From positions 1-39,982 of the forward strand of contig SABN01000021.1 of assembly GCA_009928955.1 (NCBI GenBank): a stretch of DNA of 39,982 nt, read 5' to 3'. Source of the DNA: Opitutia bacterium. GTDB lineage: Bacteria; Verrucomicrobiota; Kiritimatiellia; CAIQIC01; Lenti-01. Below the pieces are notes generated by a model. It had not been told where the DNA came from. It did not search any database and saw nothing but the letters and a program-made list of their open reading frames with translations. Shown here in pieces: positions 8,070 through 15,772 of the stretch (position 1 is its first letter; every line of letters begins with the position of its first letter). Both the position numbers and the translations under genes were made by a program.

Positions 8070-8561
8070 TCACGTGCGAAGGCCATAGGCGGCGCGCGGC
8101 TCGGCGGCCGTCGGCAAGGGCGCCGGATCGGGAAGGCCATAGGCGCGCGGCGCCGGCCGCAGGGCTTTTTCGATCCGCGCGAGGACTTGTTCCGGATGCC
8201 GGAGCTGGCATTCCCAGACCGTCACCACCCGCCAGCCGAGGCGGCGGAGTTTGCGCCGATGCTTCCGGTCGTTGGCGATATTGCGGGCGAACTTCTCCGC
8301 CCAGAATTTCCGGTGGCTTTTGGGCATGGCGGCGGTCTTGCAGCGCGGGTGCCGATGCCAGAAGCAACCGTGCACGAAGACGATGGCGCGATGGCGCGGC
8401 AGCACGATGTCGGGGGTGCCGGGCAGCCCGCGGACGTGGAGGCGGAACCGGTAGCCGGCGCGGTGGAGCAGGGAGCGCATGGCCCGCTCGGGGCCGGTGT
8501 TCTTGCCCTTGATCTTGGCCATGAGCCGGCTGCGTTCTTCGATGGTCAGCGTGTCCGCCAT
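8070..8561 (-). CDS. vsr: Very short patch repair (Vsr) DNA mismatch endonuclease
   Basis: 163 aa, close to the usual size of about 140-160. Vsr nicks the strand carrying T in T:G mismatches that arise when 5-methylcytosine deaminates. Diagnostic motifs: RSRLMAKIKGKNTGPE near the N-terminus, HVRGLPGTPDIVLP with the catalytic Asp, VFVHGCFWHRH with the zinc/active-site Cys and His, then FWAEKF and RRLGWRVVTVWECQLR. The C-terminal tail of about 30 residues, rich in Pro and Ala, is not conserved in the family. No cytosine methyltransferase lies in the window, so its cognate modification enzyme must be elsewhere or absent. The ATG at 8561 has a TATTCT -10 6 bases upstream and no ribosome-binding site. 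Confidence 0.93.
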   Translation of the reverse strand: MADTLTIEERSRLMAKIKGKNTGPERAMRSLLHRAGYRFRLHVRGLPGTPDIVLPRHRAIVFVHGCFWHRHPRCKTAAMPKSHRKFWAEKFARNIANDRKHRRKLRRLGWRVVTVWECQLRHPEQVLARIEKALRPAPRAYGLPDPAPLPTAAEPRAAYGLRT

Positions 8562-8567
8562 GTCCGG

Positions 8568-8596
8568 AGAATAGAGCAAGGGGCGGCCGCTGGCCA
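8568..8596 (-). promoter_or_regulatory. Promoter of vsr, probably leaderless
   Basis: On the - strand TGGCCA (8596-8591, a weak -35), 17 bases, TATTCT (8573-8568), ending 6 bases before the ATG at 8561. Confidence 0.35.
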
Positions 8597-8610
8597 GCCG
8601 GATGCGCAGG

Positions 8611-8639
8611 CTTTTCTTTCCAGCGGGAAGCGCTAGGAT
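8611..8639 (+). promoter_or_regulatory. Weak promoter of the acetolactate decarboxylase gene
   Basis: TAGGAT (8634-8639) as -10 with CTTTTC (8611-8616) 17 bases before it as a poor -35. A start near 8646 would leave a leader of about 33 bases containing AAGGAGG (8666-8672), a strong ribosome-binding site 6 bases before the ATG at 8679. Confidence 0.3.
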
Positions 8640-8678
8640 GGTGGCGCGGATCGTGCCAGGAAAACAAGGAGGCCGGGA

Positions 8679-9464
8679 ATGAAAAGAGGGCGGATGGTCG
8701 CGGGGGTGGTGGCGTGCCTGTGGGTGGCGGGGTGCGCGGGACCGTCGCGGAACACGGTGTATCAGACGTCGACCATCGATGCGTTGCTGGCGGGCGTATA
8801 TGACGGGGATCTGACCTTGCGGCAACTGCGGGCGCGCGGCGATTTCGGCATCGGAACCTACGACAATCTGGATGGCGAGATGGTGCTGCTCGACGGCGAG
8901 TTCCATCAGGTGAAGGCCGATGGAAAGGTTTATTCGCCCGACCTCGATGGCGAGACCCCGTTTGCGGCGGTGTGCGCGTTCCGGCCGGAGAAAATCTTCG
9001 CCGTTCCTTCCGGCGCGGACATGCGGGCGGTGGAGGAACTGATCGACCGCGAGGCGCCGAACCAAAATCTGTTCCATGCGATTCGCATCGAAGGGCAGTT
9101 CAAAACGATGCGCACCCGGAGCGTGCCCGCGCAAAAGAGGCCGTTCCCGCCGTTGAAGGAGGTCGCCGCGACGCAGCCGGTGTTCGACATGGAAAACGTT
9201 TCCGGCACGGTGCTGGGGTTCCGGTGTCCGCCGTTCGCGGCGGGCGTGAACGTGCCGGGCTATCACCTGCATTTCATCAGCCGGGACCGCGCGCGCGGGG
9301 GGCATGTCCTGGCGTTCGAGCTGGTGACCGGCACGGCGCAGGTGGATGTGCTGGACCGCTTCGTGATGCAATTGCCCGCCACGGAGGATTTCGCGGCGGT
9401 GGATCTGTCGCGCGACCGGCAACCGGATCTCCAGGGCGTGGAAAAGGATAAGCCGAAGCGCTGA
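8679..9464 (+). CDS. budA: Alpha-acetolactate decarboxylase with lipoprotein signal
   Basis: 261 aa. The family converts acetolactate to acetoin in the butanediol branch of fermentation. Zinc ligands are visible as GYHLHFI (His196, His198) and GGHV (His209), with the same 2 and 11 residue spacing as in characterised enzymes. The catalytic acidic sites DGEMVLLDG and AFELVTG and the Arg region MRTRSVPAQ are also in place. The N-terminus is a type II signal with lipobox VAGC (Cys19), so the mature enzyme should be a lipoprotein outside the cytoplasm. Most family members are cytoplasmic, although a secreted Brevibacillus enzyme is known. No acetolactate synthase is adjacent. Confidence 0.9.
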   Translation: MKRGRMVAGVVACLWVAGCAGPSRNTVYQTSTIDALLAGVYDGDLTLRQLRARGDFGIGTYDNLDGEMVLLDGEFHQVKADGKVYSPDLDGETPFAAVCAFRPEKIFAVPSGADMRAVEELIDREAPNQNLFHAIRIEGQFKTMRTRSVPAQKRPFPPLKEVAATQPVFDMENVSGTVLGFRCPPFAAGVNVPGYHLHFISRDRARGGHVLAFELVTGTAQVDVLDRFVMQLPATEDFAAVDLSRDRQPDLQGVEKDKPKR

Positions 9465-9490
9465 GCGGATCGAGCGGCGGGAACCGCGGA

Positions 9491-10918
9491 TCAACCCAGC
9501 AGGTGGCGGATCACGTCGGCGGCGGAATAATCCGGGTTTCCATGGGCGCAGAAGCGGCCGATGTTCTCGAAGTCGTCGCCCAAGGTGACGAGGGGCCGTT
9601 CCGACGAGCCGTCGGCCAGCCGCTGGGGCATGCCGATATTGGCGACCAAGGCGTTGCACAGGCATTTCCGGCCCGCCATCTCCGCGGCGCATCCGCCCTT
9701 GGCCAGATAGGCCTGTTCGGGCTCGGCGGCGCAGCGGTAGCCGATGGATCCGTCGGGTTTGCGGTAGATTTCGCGCAGAAATCCCAGATCGCAGATGCGC
9801 CGGCGCCGGGCATAGGCCTCCGCATCCGAGAGGGAGCCTTCGAGTTCGGCCACCTTGAAGGGGAAGCCGGTGGGGGAAGCCTTGGCATCGGTGAAGACCT
9901 TGGCCTTTCCGGAAAGAGCCTTGGCCACGAGCGCCCGGCGGAAGTCGGGGGAAAGGCCGGATTCCACGCAGAGCGCAAAGGGGGTGCCCACCTGCACGCC
10001 GGCGGCGCCGAGGGCGAGGGCTTCCTTCACCTTGTCCGGCGAGCCATAGCCGCCGGCCAGCCAGAAGGGAAGTCCCAGCTGGCGGAAGACTTCCAGATCG
10101 ACGACGTCGCGCGAGCCATAGATGGGCTGGCCGTCGGCGGTGAGCTGCAGCTGCCCCCGCGGCGGCGCGTTGTGCCCGCCCGCCAGCGGGCCTTCGATGA
10201 CGAATCCCGCCATGTCGCCCTTGATCCGCCGGACCAACATGGTGGCCAAGGTGCTGGAGGAGACGATGGGCAGGAAGGCGGGGCGCGGAAGGGGAGGAAG
10301 GGCTTGGCCGGGTTCCATGAATGCGGCGGGGTCCAGCGTCATGCGGACGGGTTCGCCCGCTTGGTTGCCGGCGACATTCAGGGCGTAGGAGGCCGGTTGG
10401 TGCTCGGCGAGGGCGGCGATGGCCGCGGGAAATTCCATGGGAATGCCCGCGCCGACGATCACGACGGCGACGCCGGCCAGCATGGCGCCATACAGGGACG
10501 GAAGGTGGGGCATCTGGATTTTTTCGAGGAAATTGATGCCGACGGGATGGGCATGGCCTTCGCGGGCGAGAAAGACTTCGACGAAATTCGCCGCGATGCA
10601 CAATTCCTGCGCCGGAAGGCTGGCCGGGACGGCGTGCATGCGGGAGATCTTGTAGGGTGCGGAGGCCTCGCGTCCGCCGGGGATGAAATATGCGTCGAGG
10701 ATCTTCTGGGCGATCTTGGGGAAGGGGAAGTGCGCCAGCGCGCGGCGCACGTGGCCTTCCACGTCGCCATCCTGCAGGCGTCGCGACAGGATTTCGTCCA
10801 AAGCGGTCCCGGCGACGACGCCCAGCTGGCCCAGCCACGAGACGGCCCGGGCCAAGCGCCAATTCGATACGGCGGCACCCATGCCGCCCTGAATAATCAT
10901 CGGAATGTTTTGATTCAC
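9491..10918 (-). CDS. Nitronate monooxygenase/2-nitropropane dioxygenase-family flavoprotein
   Basis: 475 aa, longer than classical nitronate monooxygenases (about 320-360). FMN TIM-barrel features: IIQGGMG at the N-terminus, GAGIPMEFP, IEGPLAGGHN (the family's GGH active-site element) and the phosphate-binding stretch FWLAGGYGSPDKVKEAL...GVQVGT. The extra C-terminal 120 residues hold a Cys-rich segment (GGCAAEMAGRKCLC) followed by ALVANIG, which may bind a metal or contribute to dimerisation. The true substrate is unknown; many long members are annotated only by homology, and a PfaD-like enoyl-reductase role is less likely on motifs. The start is GTG at 10918, with an in-frame ATG at 10900 as the alternative. 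A TAGTTT -10 ends 6 bases before the GTG. Confidence 0.85.
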   Translation of the reverse strand: MNQNIPMIIQGGMGAAVSNWRLARAVSWLGQLGVVAGTALDEILSRRLQDGDVEGHVRRALAHFPFPKIAQKILDAYFIPGGREASAPYKISRMHAVPASLPAQELCIAANFVEVFLAREGHAHPVGINFLEKIQMPHLPSLYGAMLAGVAVVIVGAGIPMEFPAAIAALAEHQPASYALNVAGNQAGEPVRMTLDPAAFMEPGQALPPLPRPAFLPIVSSSTLATMLVRRIKGDMAGFVIEGPLAGGHNAPPRGQLQLTADGQPIYGSRDVVDLEVFRQLGLPFWLAGGYGSPDKVKEALALGAAGVQVGTPFALCVESGLSPDFRRALVAKALSGKAKVFTDAKASPTGFPFKVAELEGSLSDAEAYARRRRICDLGFLREIYRKPDGSIGYRCAAEPEQAYLAKGGCAAEMAGRKCLCNALVANIGMPQRLADGSSERPLVTLGDDFENIGRFCAHGNPDYSAADVIRHLLG

Positions 10919-10924
10919 CGCCCG

Positions 10925-10953
10925 AAACTACGACACTTCCAAAAAAAAAGCGA
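10925..10953 (-). promoter_or_regulatory. -10 element of the flavoprotein gene, leaderless context
   Basis: TAGTTT (10930-10925 on the - strand) lies 6 bases before the GTG start. The expected -35 position (10953-10948) reads TCGCTT, a poor match, and a nine-base A/T homopolymer occupies the spacer. The call rests mainly on the shared CGTAGTTTC core with the promoter at 8030-8058. Confidence 0.3.
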
Positions 10954-10978
10954 GGGATGGTTTTCGGGCAGATTGCGA

Positions 10979-11007
10979 TTGAGATTTTCGGCGGGGGGCT
11001 CCATCAT
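10979..11007 (+). promoter_or_regulatory. Possible promoter of the hypothetical lipoprotein gene
   Basis: TTGAGA (10979-10984), 17 bases, CATCAT (11002-11007). The -35 is good and the -10 weak. The rest of the gap between the divergent genes (10919-11058) shows only a poly-A/T run. Confidence 0.25.
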
Positions 11008-11058
11008 TCGCTTCTTGATCGGCAGCAAGGAACTGTGGCGATGAGCGAGGACGGGACG

Positions 11059-12102
11059 ATGCGCAAGAAATTGGGAGTGGCCGGGGTGGGGATGATGTTG
11101 CTGGCGGGATGCGGTTCCGGGGAGTCCCCGCCGGCGCGGGCGCCCGCACTCCAGCCGTTCAACAACGGGGCGTTTGCCATGCAGATCCCGCAGGGGTGGA
11201 ACTTGGCGGTCGCTGGCGAGTGCTCCTCGCTGGCGTTCGTATTGCAGGATCCGCAGGAACCGTTGCGGAAGATCGTTTCATTCGGCATGGTGGGGCCGGT
11301 CTATCAATCGGTGATGCAGAAGCAAATCGACCAGCAGTACATGGCCAGCGGGGGATTTCCGGTGGAGTGGTACGACATGCCCGTGGTGGCGCCCTTGACG
11401 CCGGAGAACCTGCTGGTGAACTTTTCGCAGATTGCGGGAAGCGGTCTGGCCCGGCGGTTCATGCCGGGGATTCCGCAGCTGGAAGGGCTCCAGGTGGTTT
11501 CCTCCACTCCGCTGCCTTGTCCCCTGCCTGAGCCGGGGGCGCAGCGCGCGTTGGTGCGGGCGGTATACATCGAGAACGGCCGCGTGGTCCAAGGATTGTT
11601 TTCGCTGACGACGGCGCCCTATATGCCCATGCTGGGGGGGCCGGGCGGCGGAACGGCCTATGGCTATCTGATGACGGGCATCACGGCGCCCAAGGGGGAA
11701 CTGGCGGCCCTGCAGCCAACGCTGCTCCGCTCGCTTGCGACGTTTGCCATCCAGCCGGCCTACGTGCAGGATTGCCTGATGCGCTCGGAAGCCGCTTTTG
11801 GCGCGGTCTTGCAGGCCGGGAAGACCTTGCGGGAAACGTCGGAGCAGATTTCACGGTCGTGGGAGGCGCGCAACCGGAGCGACGACATCCTGGCCGAGAA
11901 GCGGTCGGATGCGATGCTCGGCAAGGAGCGCCTCTATGATCCGGGCACCGGCGAGGTCTATGAATTCAACAACGGGTTTTACGACCAGTACCGGTTGAAT
12001 CCGCAGGGATACCGGAACAGCCAATTGCAGCCCCTGCCCGCCAGCGACCACGGTCTGTGGTCGGCGGCCGCCGGCGATGGATACCGCCATCTGGGCGATT
12101 GA
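11059..12102 (+). CDS. Hypothetical lipoprotein
   Basis: 347 aa. The ATG at 11059 begins a clean type II signal peptide with lipobox LAGC (Cys18), and GAGG lies about 8 bases upstream; an earlier in-frame ATG at 11041 would add six charged residues. The body contains AFAMQIPQGWNLAV, a start seen in many exported 'user of small domain' proteins, and a C-terminal RLYDPGTGEVYEFNNGFYDQYRLNP segment that resembles tails of other uncharacterised envelope proteins. No enzyme motif is recognised. It is probably anchored in the inner or outer membrane. It is followed after 85 bases by the Ehr operon but has its own likely promoter. Confidence 0.75.
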   Translation: MRKKLGVAGVGMMLLAGCGSGESPPARAPALQPFNNGAFAMQIPQGWNLAVAGECSSLAFVLQDPQEPLRKIVSFGMVGPVYQSVMQKQIDQQYMASGGFPVEWYDMPVVAPLTPENLLVNFSQIAGSGLARRFMPGIPQLEGLQVVSSTPLPCPLPEPGAQRALVRAVYIENGRVVQGLFSLTTAPYMPMLGGPGGGTAYGYLMTGITAPKGELAALQPTLLRSLATFAIQPAYVQDCLMRSEAAFGAVLQAGKTLRETSEQISRSWEARNRSDDILAEKRSDAMLGKERLYDPGTGEVYEFNNGFYDQYRLNPQGYRNSQLQPLPASDHGLWSAAAGDGYRHLGD

Positions 12103-12116
12103 ACGCCGCATCGTTC

Positions 12117-12144
12117 TTGACAGCGTCCTGAAACGGAGTAGAAG
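12117..12144 (+). promoter_or_regulatory. Promoter of the EIIA-Ehr operon
   Basis: A perfect TTGACA (12117-12122), 16 bases, TAGAAG (12139-12144). The predicted start near 12151 gives a leader of about 37 bases with a C-run but no recognisable Shine-Dalgarno before the ATG at 12188. Confidence 0.45.
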
Positions 12145-12187
12145 TCGCAGTCTGTTCCCCCCCCAACAAGCGACACAGCCTGATCTT

Positions 12188-12859
12188 ATGCAATTGACCG
12201 TCAGAGACGCCGCCCGGATGCTGGATCTTTCCGAGCACGCCGTGCAAGAGCACATCCAGAAGGGCGAGATGCCTTCCCAATGCGTGAACGGCCGCCATTT
12301 CCTGAACCGGGACGAACTGGTGGAGTGGGCGACCGAGCACGGGGTGGCCATCGCCGGGCCGGCCGCCGGGGACATGGAACGCATGCCCGCGTTGAGCGAC
12401 GCCCTGAAAGCCGGCGGCATCGTCCATGGGCTTCCGGGAACCGACAAGGATTCGGTGCTGCGGCATCTGGTCGAAAGCATGCCGCTGCCGGCGGATGTGG
12501 ATCCGGATTTCCTGCATAGCGTGCTGTTGGCGCGCGAGGCGCTGGGGTCGACCGCGATCGGCGATGGCGTGGCGGTGCCGCATCCGCGCAGCCCGATCCT
12601 GCTGCGCGTGCCCACGGCGCTGGTCACGCTCTGCTTCCTGGAAAATCCGATCGATTTCGAGGCGCTCGACGGCAAGCCCGTGCATGCGCTGTTCTCGATG
12701 ATCAGCCCGACCACGAGGATCCACCTCCATCTGCTTTCCCGGTTGGCGTTCGCGCTGCGCGATCCGGGGTTCAAGGAGGGCATCGCCCGCCGCGCGGACG
12801 CGGAAGAAATCTTGGCGGCGGCGCGCCGCATCGAGGCGCAACCCGCCTCGGGGAAATAG
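12188..12859 (+). CDS. Helix-turn-helix / PTS EIIA (fructose-mannitol, PtsN-type) fusion protein
   Basis: 223 aa. Residues about 2-50 form an excisionase/MerR-type helix-turn-helix (LTVRDAARMLDLSEHAVQEHI... NGRHFLNRDELVEW). Residues about 75-215 are a PTS EIIA type 2 domain with the phospho-acceptor motif GDGVAVPHPR (His132). EIIA domains take phosphate from HPr; in PtsN-like regulators phosphorylation reports metabolic state and does not drive sugar transport. No EIIB or EIIC is nearby. Its stop lies 12 bases before the first complex subunit, so it is translated with the Ehr operon and probably regulates it or its activity. The ATG at 12188 is preferred to longer starts because the HTH begins there. 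Confidence 0.85.
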   Translation: MQLTVRDAARMLDLSEHAVQEHIQKGEMPSQCVNGRHFLNRDELVEWATEHGVAIAGPAAGDMERMPALSDALKAGGIVHGLPGTDKDSVLRHLVESMPLPADVDPDFLHSVLLAREALGSTAIGDGVAVPHPRSPILLRVPTALVTLCFLENPIDFEALDGKPVHALFSMISPTTRIHLHLLSRLAFALRDPGFKEGIARRADAEEILAAARRIEAQPASGK

Positions 12860-12871
12860 CGGGTCGCCCCG

Positions 12872-14860
12872 ATGCCGTTCGATTCCTCCATCCTTCTCCA
12901 CTTATTGATTTGGGCCATCGGGCTCTTGGGGATCACGGGCCTTGCGTCGGTCTGGGCGGGGCGCTGGACGGAGCGCGGCGCCGGGATGATCGGCGCCTCC
13001 GGCGCGGTCGCGGCCTGCGTCGCGGGGGGGGGCGCGGCGGTCGCCGCGCTGGCGGGTCGCGCGGAAGGAACGTTCGCGCTGCCATGGAGCATGCCGTACG
13101 GCTCGTTCCAAATCGGGCTCGATCCGCTCAGCGCGTTTTTCCTGATTCCGATGTTCCTGCTGGCCGGGCTGGCGGCCGTGTACAGCATTGGCTATTTCCG
13201 GCCGTGGAACGGACGCAATCCGGGGCGGTTCTGGTTGTTCTACAATGCGCTGGTCGCCAGCATGGCGGTCGTCCTGACGGCGCGCAATGGCGTGTTGTTT
13301 CTCGTGGCCTGGGAAGCGATGTCGCTGGCCTCGTTCTTCCTGGTCATCTTCGACGACGCGGAACCCGTCGCGCAGAAGGCGGGGTGGATTTATCTGGTGG
13401 CGACGCACATCGGAACGGCCTTCCTGATCGCGCTGTTCATCCTGCTGGGCCGCGCGGGCGGCTCACAGGATTTCACCGCCTATGCGGTTCCGGCCGGGTC
13501 GGCGGGCGGACTGTTTCTCTTGGCGCTGATCGGATTCGGCACGAAGGCGGGCTTGTTTCCGCTGCATGTCTGGCTGCCCGAGGCGCACCCGGCGGCGCCC
13601 AGCCCGGTCTCCGCGGTGATGTCGGGCGTGATGATCAAGACCGGCATCTACGGAATCGTGCGCACGCTGGCGCTGCTGGGCGTGGTGCCCGGCTGGTGCG
13701 CTTGGCTTGTCCTGGGCGCCGGCGCCGCGTCGGGCGTCCTCGGCATCCTGTTCGCGCTGGCGCAGCGGGACATCAAGCGGATGCTGGCGTATTCGAGTGT
13801 CGAGAACATCGGCATCATCGCGCTCGCCCTTGGACTGGGCATGCTCGGAGTCCAAGCCGGCTCGCCGGCCGTGGCGACGCTTGGCTTCGCCGGCGCGTTC
13901 CTGCACGTGCTCAATCATTCGCTCTTCAAGGGCTTGCTCTTCCTGGGCGCGGGCGCGGTGGCGCATGCGACCGGCACGCGCGATCTCGAACAGTTGGGCG
14001 GATTGCTGAAGCGCATGCCCTGGACCGGGGCGGCGTTTCTGGCGGGTGCGGTCGCGATCTGCGGGCTGCCGCCATTCAATGGGTTTGCGGGTGAATTTTT
14101 GATCTATGTGGGCGCGTTCAAGTCCGTGCTGCGCGAGGGCTCCTTGCCCTTGGCGGGCATCGTGGCGTTGATTTCGCTGGCCTTGATCGGCGGCTTGGCG
14201 GTCGTTGGGTTCACCCGGGCGTTCGGCATCGCGTTTCTCGGCGAGCCGCGTTCTGCCGCGGCGGCGCGGGCCCGCGAAGCCGGGGCTTCGATGCGCATGC
14301 CGATGCTCGTGTTGGCGGTGCTTTGCCTCGGCATCGGGCTGGCCGCCGGATTTGCGGTGCGGGGACTGGAGCCGGTGGTGGCCCTCTTTGCCGGGTCTGC
14401 CGCCGCGGCCGAGGCCACCCGCTGGACGTTCCCGTTTTCGGCGGGCGCCATCCTGCTGGGGTTGCCGGCCCTGGTGGCGGCGCTGGCGGTGCTCCGCCGC
14501 CGGTTGCTGGCGGGGCGTTCCATGCGCGAAACGGTCACGTGGGATTGCGGCTATGCGGCCCCGGCCGCGCGCATGCAATACACCGCCACTGGCTATGCCC
14601 AGCCGCTGGTGCAGGGGGCCGGAGCCATCCTCCGGACGAAAAATGAGATCCGACCTCCGCAGGGCGTTTTTCCGGTTGCGGCTTCGTTCCGGTCCGAGAC
14701 GCCGGATGTCGCGCAAGGCTCGCTGTTCGACCCGGCCTTCCAATGGGCGGCGAAGGGGCTGGGCCGGTTGCGATGGCTGCAGCAGGGGCAGGTTCATCTC
14801 TACATCCTGTATATCGTCGTGACGCTGATGGTCCTGTTGGTCTGGGCGCTGGAATCATGA
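12872..14860 (+). CDS. hyfB: Ehr complex proton/sodium-translocating subunit, HyfB/NuoL-like
   Basis: 662 aa, about the length of E. coli HyfB, with about 14-16 membrane helices. It is an antiporter-like (MrpA/NuoL) subunit. Key charged residues of the ion channel are present: Glu148 in WEAMS, Lys225 in GTKAGLFPLHVWLPEAHPAAPSPVS, a Lys in QRDIKRMLAYSSVENIG, and the HSLFK motif. The C-terminal ETVTWDCGYAAP segment is characteristic of hydrogenase-4 component B and not of NuoL. The ATG overlaps no upstream gene, and the stop overlaps the next ATG (ATGA). The symbol refers to the closest homologue; the complex is probably not a hydrogenase. Confidence 0.9.
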   Translation: MPFDSSILLHLLIWAIGLLGITGLASVWAGRWTERGAGMIGASGAVAACVAGGGAAVAALAGRAEGTFALPWSMPYGSFQIGLDPLSAFFLIPMFLLAGLAAVYSIGYFRPWNGRNPGRFWLFYNALVASMAVVLTARNGVLFLVAWEAMSLASFFLVIFDDAEPVAQKAGWIYLVATHIGTAFLIALFILLGRAGGSQDFTAYAVPAGSAGGLFLLALIGFGTKAGLFPLHVWLPEAHPAAPSPVSAVMSGVMIKTGIYGIVRTLALLGVVPGWCAWLVLGAGAASGVLGILFALAQRDIKRMLAYSSVENIGIIALALGLGMLGVQAGSPAVATLGFAGAFLHVLNHSLFKGLLFLGAGAVAHATGTRDLEQLGGLLKRMPWTGAAFLAGAVAICGLPPFNGFAGEFLIYVGAFKSVLREGSLPLAGIVALISLALIGGLAVVGFTRAFGIAFLGEPRSAAAARAREAGASMRMPMLVLAVLCLGIGLAAGFAVRGLEPVVALFAGSAAAAEATRWTFPFSAGAILLGLPALVAALAVLRRRLLAGRSMRETVTWDCGYAAPAARMQYTATGYAQPLVQGAGAILRTKNEIRPPQGVFPVAASFRSETPDVAQGSLFDPAFQWAAKGLGRLRWLQQGQVHLYILYIVVTLMVLLVWALES

Positions 14861-15768
14861 ACCTCGCTTCGATCCTCCATCCCCTGTTGGCGTTGGTCTT
14901 GGCGCCGCTGCTGCCGGGCGTGATCAACCGCACGAAGGCCTTTTTTGCGGGCCGCAACGGCCCGCCGCTGCTGCAGGCCTATGCGGATCTGTGGAAGCTG
15001 TTCCGGAAAGGGGCGGTGTACAGCCGCACCGCGACCTGGGTGTTCCGGGCGGGGCCGCTGGTGAATGTCGCCTGCCTGCTCGCGGCGCTGGCGGTGCTGC
15101 CGCTGGGGCGGGTGCCCGCGCTGTTTCCCTTCGTGGGCGATCTGGTCGTGCTGGCCTATTTGCTGGGATTGGGCCGTTTCGCCACGGTGGTCGCGGCGCT
15201 GGACACGGGATCGAGCTTCGAAGGCATGGGCGCGAGCCGCGAGGTGCAGTTCGCCGTTTTCGCGGAGCCCGCGCTGCTGATCGGCCTCGCCGCGCTGGCG
15301 CGCGGCTGCCAGGATCTCTCGCTGACCGGGATCTATGCCGGAGTGGCCACGTGGGCGGGAACTTCCGCCATGCCGTTTTTCATGCTGCTGGGCGCGGGCT
15401 TCTTCATCCTCTTTCTGGCGGAGAACTGCCGGATTCCGGTGGATGATCCGAACACGCATCTCGAACTGACGATGATCCACGAGGTGATGGTGCTCGACCA
15501 CGGGAGCGTGGATTTGGGATTCGTGCTGTGGGGGGCGCATCTGAAACTGTGGGTGCTGGGCGCGCTCTGGGTCGGGCTGGTGCTGCCGGGAGCGACGGGC
15601 CGGCCGCTGGTGGACCTCGCGGCCGGCGTGGCCGCGCTGCTGGGGCTCGCGGTCGCCACGGGCATCGTGGAATCCATCACCGCGCGCACGCGGCTGTTGC
15701 GCGTGCCCCAGCTTCTGGTCGGCGCGGGGGTCCTGTGCGCCCTGAGCCTCTTGCTGACTTTCCGGTGA
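14857..15768 (+). CDS. hyfC: Ehr complex membrane-anchor subunit, HyfC/HycD/NuoH-like
   Basis: 303 aa with about eight membrane helices. It belongs to the respiratory-chain NADH dehydrogenase subunit 1 family, which links the peripheral arm to the pump modules. Family motifs: INRTKAFFAGRNGPPLLQAYADLWKLFRKG near the N-terminus, and LAENCRIPVDDPNTHLELTMIHEVMVLDHG with the acidic cluster of the quinone/junction channel. The ATG at 14857 shares ATGA with the HyfB stop, which fixes the start and implies translational coupling. Confidence 0.9.
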   Translation: MNLASILHPLLALVLAPLLPGVINRTKAFFAGRNGPPLLQAYADLWKLFRKGAVYSRTATWVFRAGPLVNVACLLAALAVLPLGRVPALFPFVGDLVVLAYLLGLGRFATVVAALDTGSSFEGMGASREVQFAVFAEPALLIGLAALARGCQDLSLTGIYAGVATWAGTSAMPFFMLLGAGFFILFLAENCRIPVDDPNTHLELTMIHEVMVLDHGSVDLGFVLWGAHLKLWVLGALWVGLVLPGATGRPLVDLAAGVAALLGLAVATGIVESITARTRLLRVPQLLVGAGVLCALSLLLTFR

Positions 15769-15772
15769 CCGC

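Noticed and set aside
9491..10918. PfaD-type polyunsaturated fatty-acid enoyl reductase.
   Set aside because: The specific PfaD motifs are not seen and no polyketide synthase genes are near; a nitronate-monooxygenase-family name is safer.
10941..10949. Nine-base A run as a terminator tract.
   Set aside because: No stem precedes it on either strand, and it lies upstream of both divergent starts.
12077..12187. Upstream start of the HTH-EIIA protein.
   Set aside because: The added 37 residues overlap the end of the lipoprotein gene and the TTGACA promoter and show no conserved feature.
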